The translations under genes were made by a program, and so were the position numbers. This document shows, in pieces, positions 60,362-64,000 of a stretch of 64,000 bases of DNA; position 1 is the first letter of the stretch; every line of letters starts with the position of its first letter. Below the pieces are notes generated by a model. That model made no database searches. It was not told the DNA's origin and was given only the letters and a program-made list of their open reading frames with translations. This DNA comes from Linderina pennispora (Eukaryota; Kickxellomycota; Kickxellomycetes; Kickxellales; Kickxellaceae): positions 1,054,001 to 1,118,000 of the forward strand of contig NW_024468249.1 in assembly GCF_002104995.1 (NCBI RefSeq), written 5' to 3'.

Positions 60362-61153
60362 ATGACCGAAACCCCACTCCCCACGACAATCAACACAGGC
60401 GACCGGCGGTCCTGGGGCCTGGGCATCACTCTGGCCAGCACTCCGACCGCTCCCGCCAAGCCGCAAATCCACGAGGACACGGTGCGCCTCAGCTCAACCT
60501 CAGAGCTTGCCAGCCAGCCGTCGCTCATCCAGCGGCTGACCACGGGACTCTACACGCTGCTGTCATCCGGCAGCCCCACCGAACTACGGCCCAAGACGCA
60601 GATCGAGGACATGCTCGAAACCTACTACCAGTCGCAGGGCCGCGCCGTGCCCCACTGGGTCAACAGCCCGCCCGCCGACCCACCGCTGGACACTGCCAGG
60701 GAAAGCCGGGCATATCGTGCCAGCCACCGCATGTCGCGCTTTCTCGGCCTGCCAAACAGGACGCCGGTGGAGACGCCGACCCTGCGCGCTGTGGAGTCGC
60801 CCGAGTCGCCCAAACCCGATAGCGCATTCGACTCGCCAGCCGCAGCTAACGAGCCGCCGCGCATTCCGCGCACCGACAGCGGGCTGCTATCGTTCACTGG
60901 CGAGCCGCTGCAAATACCGGCTACCCAGACCACCGGGATTCTGCCAAGGGCTTCGCCAACACTGGCGCGGCAGCTGAGCCAGCGCCTGCGGTCGCCGCTG
61001 GCGCACATGCGTCACACACCGTCGGCGGAGCCCCGGCGGCTGCCCGACTCCTTGATGGGCACGCCGCCCATCAGCGACAGCACCAGCATTTCCAGCACTG
61101 CGTCCTCGCGACGCACGGTCCGGAGTCTGTTCCGCCGGCTGAAACACCGCTGA
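60362..61153 (+). CDS. Disordered Ser/Pro-rich protein, possibly Mso1-like
   Basis: 263 residues, single exon, rich in Ser, Pro, Thr and Arg, with repeated SP/TP sites suggesting phosphorylation. One structured-looking segment, QIEDMLETYYQSQGRAVPHW at about residues 80–100, is preceded by LIQRLTTGLYTLLSSG. The Y-Y-x-x-x-G-R-x-x-P-x-W pattern is reminiscent of short motifs in fungal Mso1-type Sec1-binding proteins, but the match is too short to be sure. The C-terminus ends in a basic stretch (SSRRTVRSLFRRLKHR), which could bind membrane or nucleic acid. It begins 162 bp after the Fanzor element end; no link is implied. I regard the gene as real but its function as unknown. Confidence 0.6.
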   Translation: MTETPLPTTINTGDRRSWGLGITLASTPTAPAKPQIHEDTVRLSSTSELASQPSLIQRLTTGLYTLLSSGSPTELRPKTQIEDMLETYYQSQGRAVPHWVNSPPADPPLDTARESRAYRASHRMSRFLGLPNRTPVETPTLRAVESPESPKPDSAFDSPAAANEPPRIPRTDSGLLSFTGEPLQIPATQTTGILPRASPTLARQLSQRLRSPLAHMRHTPSAEPRRLPDSLMGTPPISDSTSISSTASSRRTVRSLFRRLKHR

Positions 61154-61209
61154 GGGATTTATTTGAGCACGATGGGAGAGAAAAATACACAAGAGCGGTC
61201 CCCGTGGTT

Positions 61210-61959
61210 CTAAAAGATAATGTCGTCGTCCACCTGCTCCGCCAGCAGATTGCGGCCAGCGCCGTGCAGCTCGCCGTCCTGGATCGCCTGCAGCTCGGCC
61301 CTATCGCCCGTAGCATCGGCCGCCCGGGCCTTCTTCTTCGACTGGATCATCTTGAGCCGGTAGAACTCCTCGCGGTCCTGCTCGTCGAGCTCCGAGTTGA
61401 TGTACGCAATCGTGTTCTCGATCCGCGGAATAATCACATACTCGATGGCATTGACGCGGCGGTTGGTCAGCTTAATGACCTCGTCCAGAATCACAAACGC
61501 CGTCTGCAGCGACGCCAGCTCCACCAGCGTCTCCACCGCCTTCACATACACCGCGCGTGCCTTCTGGATCTGCTGCCCGCCGCGCCCCAGCCCCGTCAGC
61601 TCGAAGCCGCTGCCCTGCGCGTCGCCCGCGCGCTCAAACGCCGGCAGAAACACACCCGAGACGTTCTCCTGCTTGGCCGCAACCGTGAACGACGCGCGCT
61701 TGGCACTCTCGCGCACCTGGTACGAGATGTCGCCGGCTATGTAGGCCACTTCGGCCAGCGAGAACGACGCCGTCTGCAGCACCTTGCCCATCTTGAGCTT
61801 GGCCTCCTCGATTTTGCGCACAATTGCACGGAACCGCGTCGTCAGGGCCTCCGACTTGCGCTTCAGAAGCGAGTGCCCGGTCTGCGCGCCCTTTAGCCGC
61901 ATCTTGGTCACCGTCAGGTTCATGCGAGTAGGAAACACATTGTCGCGGACTGCTGCCAT
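61210..61959 (-). CDS. VMA8: V-type proton ATPase subunit D
   Basis: Central stalk (rotor) subunit of the vacuolar ATPase, turning within the A3B3 head. 249 residues from the ATG at 61959 ([20 protein letters not shown]); upstream in-frame codons lack family similarity. It shows the two long coiled-coil arms: [20 protein letters not shown] and [20 protein letters not shown] at the N-terminus, and [40 protein letters not shown], then [20 protein letters not shown] at the C-terminal arm. Length is close to yeast Vma8 (256). The tail [10 protein letters not shown] is acidic. It is convergent with the disordered-protein gene to its left and lies 101 bp downstream of the PAS-protein stop. Confidence 0.97.
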   Translation of the reverse strand: MAAVRDNVFPTRMNLTVTKMRLKGAQTGHSLLKRKSEALTTRFRAIVRKIEEAKLKMGKVLQTASFSLAEVAYIAGDISYQVRESAKRASFTVAAKQENVSGVFLPAFERAGDAQGSGFELTGLGRGGQQIQKARAVYVKAVETLVELASLQTAFVILDEVIKLTNRRVNAIEYVIIPRIENTIAYINSELDEQDREEFYRLKMIQSKKKARAADATGDRAELQAIQDGELHGAGRNLLAEQVDDDIIF

Positions 61960-62060
61960 GATTAGAACTGAAGAATTTATAGAGCTAAATATGAGCGAAG
62001 GAGAAATAGTGGAGCATAGGAGCATGTGCGATCGTAGCGTCTTTATTTTATTTTTTTTGT

Positions 62061-62986
62061 TCAGGCCAGGCTGGTCCACTGCGACGGGCAATCCGAAGTC
62101 TCGGGCTCGGAGCTGATAATTTCAGCCAGCGACAGATACCCGTCCTCTATGTCCTCGTCGACACAGACCTCCGAAGGCATGCCGGGCTCGGCGCAGACGC
62201 GGATCCTTCTGCACAGAAACACAACGCCATCATCCGACTGCGCACCCACCACCTCGACCTCGACACGACGGTCGTTGGGCAGCTCATCGCCGCTTGCCGG
62301 CTGCAGCATCAAAAAGAACGACGCAAACACGATCTCGTCGGTTCTGCCCAAATCATCAATGAACTTGGACGCAGTGACCATGGATTCGGGCGCAACCAGC
62401 CGTAAGAACGGCGTGCCAATCAGCTCATCCCCGTCAACCAGCAACAGCCTGTCTACTGAATTAGTGACAAACACGATACTGGGCCCAATCGGCGTCGCCA
62501 CCAGCCCAGGCGCCATTGCCTGGTCGCTGGGGCATTCCAAAACAAAGCACGCCTTGGGCTGCGTCGCCTGCGTCACATATATTCCTTGCTGGCTGACAGC
62601 CTCAGCCGCAGCCATTGCGCGCTGCGTCTCATGCAGTGCATCGATTTGGCGCACGGCCAGGTGCGGCAGCGGCTCGGCCGGCTGCTCCGGGAACATCACC
62701 GCCACTGCCAGAATGCATGTGTCGCAGTTGAAAGCCACCAGGCGGGTGGCCACTGAGGCGCCGTCTTGCGCCTTGGCGTTCAGCCGCATTACCAGCACTG
62801 ATGCAGTGTCGTTACTGTACACCGCCGGGTAGTCCAGCTTGTAGGCGTCGTCGGCAATAAACACATATGCGCTCTGTCCCAGCATCGCTGCCGGCTGGAA
62901 CCCCATGGCTGCGCGCACCCCGAGGATAAATACAGAAGCCGTGTTTCCGCCGACTTGTCGTGGATCACGATAAATGATATGCCCAT
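62061..62986 (-). CDS. PAS-domain protein, one-base frame break
   Basis: From the ATG at 62986, [20 protein letters not shown] then SSG forms the start of a PAS fold (IHD…RLLY.S). The frame then has to change by one base within CCCC at 62918–62921 to continue [20 protein letters not shown], then [20 protein letters not shown], which completes the PAS core. A second PAS-like segment follows ([20 protein letters not shown], then [12 protein letters not shown]) and the protein ends with an acidic tail. Fungal two-PAS proteins of this style are regulators, and no DNA-binding domain or LOV cysteine motif is visible here. Total about 308 residues if the missing base is restored. Whether the break is real or an assembly error at a homopolymer is unknown. 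Confidence 0.6.
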
Positions 62987-63509
62987 ATGGAATACTATGT
63001 CCAAATAACGTGCCGAGATGTTTTTTTTTGCGAAAGACAGAGGAGAGGGAAGCGAGGGAAAATAGTATTAGTTGCTTTTTTCATCACTCGTTTTTATGCC
63101 TTGTTGCCATCCCCCTCAATCAGTCGCCACCGGGTGGTTTTGGCTTGGACCAAAGGCGGAGGCTGCCCCGCTTGTCAATGGCCTGTGCTGTGGATGCAAA
63201 CTCATGCACAATGCCACTTAGATAATAGAAAAGACTACCGCCGCCGGCAGGGGTTCCACAAGACCAGCTCTTGCCTTTGTGCATCCCGCCACCGCCGGAA
63301 TATCCTCATAGGAGCCTCGGCACTCTACCGTGTTGTGGGAATTCAGAGCTGCATGCAGCTGCTTATTTTATGTTTGCAACTTCGTCGGCCCCGTCATGCA
63401 TGGTGTTACAAAAATAACGACTCAGGTCCAGAATGTTGTTGGCTCCAACAACACAAAAGCAAATAGTGGCTGGATTGCTGTTGATGCCAGCAAAAGAATA
63501 TCCTATCTT
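62987..63509. other. Spacer between the PAS gene and the deubiquitinase
   Basis: 523 bp without a protein-like frame. A T9 run lies near 63020–63028. It holds the PAS-gene promoter and the 3' flank of the Ubp6-like gene. Confidence 0.35.
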
Positions 63510-64000
63510 CTACTCCAGCCGCTTGGCACGGTACAGCGTCACATACGCCGTATGCCAGTCGCCGCCACCGCACAGCTTCAGAACGTCGTCATCCGTGACC
63601 ATCGACACGACGTCGTCATCGAACTTGTACCACCAGTGCGACGTCTCTGGCAGATTGGCACCCGAGGGATCTGGTCCGCCCTGGTCCTTTTCCTTGCGCA
63701 CCCACGCCATGTAGTGGCCCGAGTTGGCTGTGCGTCCAATATGCGTGATCACGCCCACCAGCTCATACATGCCGCTCGGGTTGCACCCCTGGTCGCCCTT
63801 GAACTGCGCGTCGAGCTCAAACGGCGGCAGCTCCGGCAGCGTATCCATCGCGCCTTCGCCCTGGTTATTGCGCTTAGCGAGCTTGCGCTCCTGCGCCTTC
63901 CTATCTTCGATTTCGCGCAGCCGCTGCTTGACCGGCCGCATGCGGTCCTGCAGCTCGGGCGTGCAGAACTCGCTGACGTCGAGATCGAGCGGGAACTTGA
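63510..64000 (-). CDS. UBP6: Ubiquitin carboxyl-terminal hydrolase Ubp6/USP14, C-terminal part
   Basis: Proteasome-associated deubiquitinase; only the last 163 codons lie in the window and the gene continues past the right edge. The frame reads KFPLDLDVSEFCTPELQDRM, a charged helix REIEDRKAQERKLAKRNNQG, and then the USP C-terminal box: MYELVGVITHIGRTANSGHY, MAWVRKEKDQG with the catalytic His in SGHY, and HWWYKFDDDVVSMVTDDDVL with the Asp/Asn-type third residue region, then GGGDWHTAYVTLYRAKRLE. GVITHIGR and GGGDWHTAY are typical of USP14/Ubp6 rather than other USPs. The N-terminal ubiquitin-like domain and catalytic Cys are outside the window. Minus strand, last exon at least. Confidence 0.93.
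   Translation of the reverse strand, partial: KFPLDLDVSEFCTPELQDRMRPVKQRLREIEDRKAQERKLAKRNNQGEGAMDTLPELPPFELDAQFKGDQGCNPSGMYELVGVITHIGRTANSGHYMAWVRKEKDQGGPDPSGANLPETSHWWYKFDDDVVSMVTDDDVLKLCGGGDWHTAYVTLYRAKRLE

Overview
The window is a piece of a fungal nuclear chromosome. Genes are on both strands, each with its own promoter, and are interrupted by short GT–AG (twice GC–AG) introns, mostly 58–143 nt. Conserved genes are GC-rich; the accessory stretches are AT-rich. The mix of core genes, a Fanzor-type element, and expanded families of F-box/leucine-rich and type II membrane glycosyltransferase-like proteins suggests an early-diverging filamentous fungus, perhaps Kickxellomycotina. That placement is inference; no rRNA or marker phylogeny was possible.

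Layout. 0.3–7.6 kb: BSD-domain protein, complex I 30 kDa subunit, eRF1, and a six-exon eEF2-lysine methyltransferase-like gene. 8.1–10.5 kb: a Met30/sconB-type F-box/WD40 gene with three reading-frame breaks. 11–16.2 kb: an accessory island with a tiny secreted protein, two CAP-domain secreted paralogues and, between them, a Fanzor relic and a decayed gene. 16.3–24.7 kb: MsrA, three tandem glycosyltransferase-like genes and the inositol pyrophosphate kinase Vip1/Asp1. 25–31.6 kb: two paralogous small mitochondrial proteins, then Mtg2 and Mef2 sharing a promoter. 31.9–38 kb: three tandem F-box/LRR-like paralogues, one intact and two broken. 38.2–44.3 kb: Ctf18, N-myristoyltransferase and a voltage-sensor-like membrane protein with a 17-nt microexon. 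44.3–48.3 kb: gene-poor, with an LRR-like relic. 48.3–58.4 kb: GPI mannosyltransferase III, GSK3, a CCDC137-like protein, RNase P Rpp40 and ETF-ubiquinone oxidoreductase. 58.4–60.2 kb: a nearly full-length but frame-broken Fanzor. 60.3–64 kb: a disordered protein, V-ATPase subunit D, a PAS protein and the 3' end of a Ubp6/USP14 deubiquitinase.

The most notable system is the Fanzor family, the eukaryotic relative of TnpB. There are two copies, at 58.5–60.2 kb and 12.8–13.6 kb. They share the C-terminal zinc-ribbon/RuvC-III coding region and a 155-bp noncoding block just downstream (148/155 identical) that ends abruptly at the same base. That block marks the element's 3' end and is the natural place to look for a guide-RNA scaffold. 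Both copies look inactive as read. Several other genes (Met30, PAS, one F-box/LRR) also carry single-base frame changes, so some breaks may be assembly errors.

Functionally the core genes cover translation and its factors (eRF1, EEF2KMT, Mtg2, Mef2, Rpp40), mitochondrial electron transfer (NDUFS3, ETFDH), signalling (GSK3, Vip1), ubiquitin turnover (Met30, Ubp6), lipid or GPI modification (NMT1, GPI10), vacuolar acidification (Vma8), replication-linked cohesion (Ctf18) and oxidative repair (MsrA). There is no operon-like organisation.
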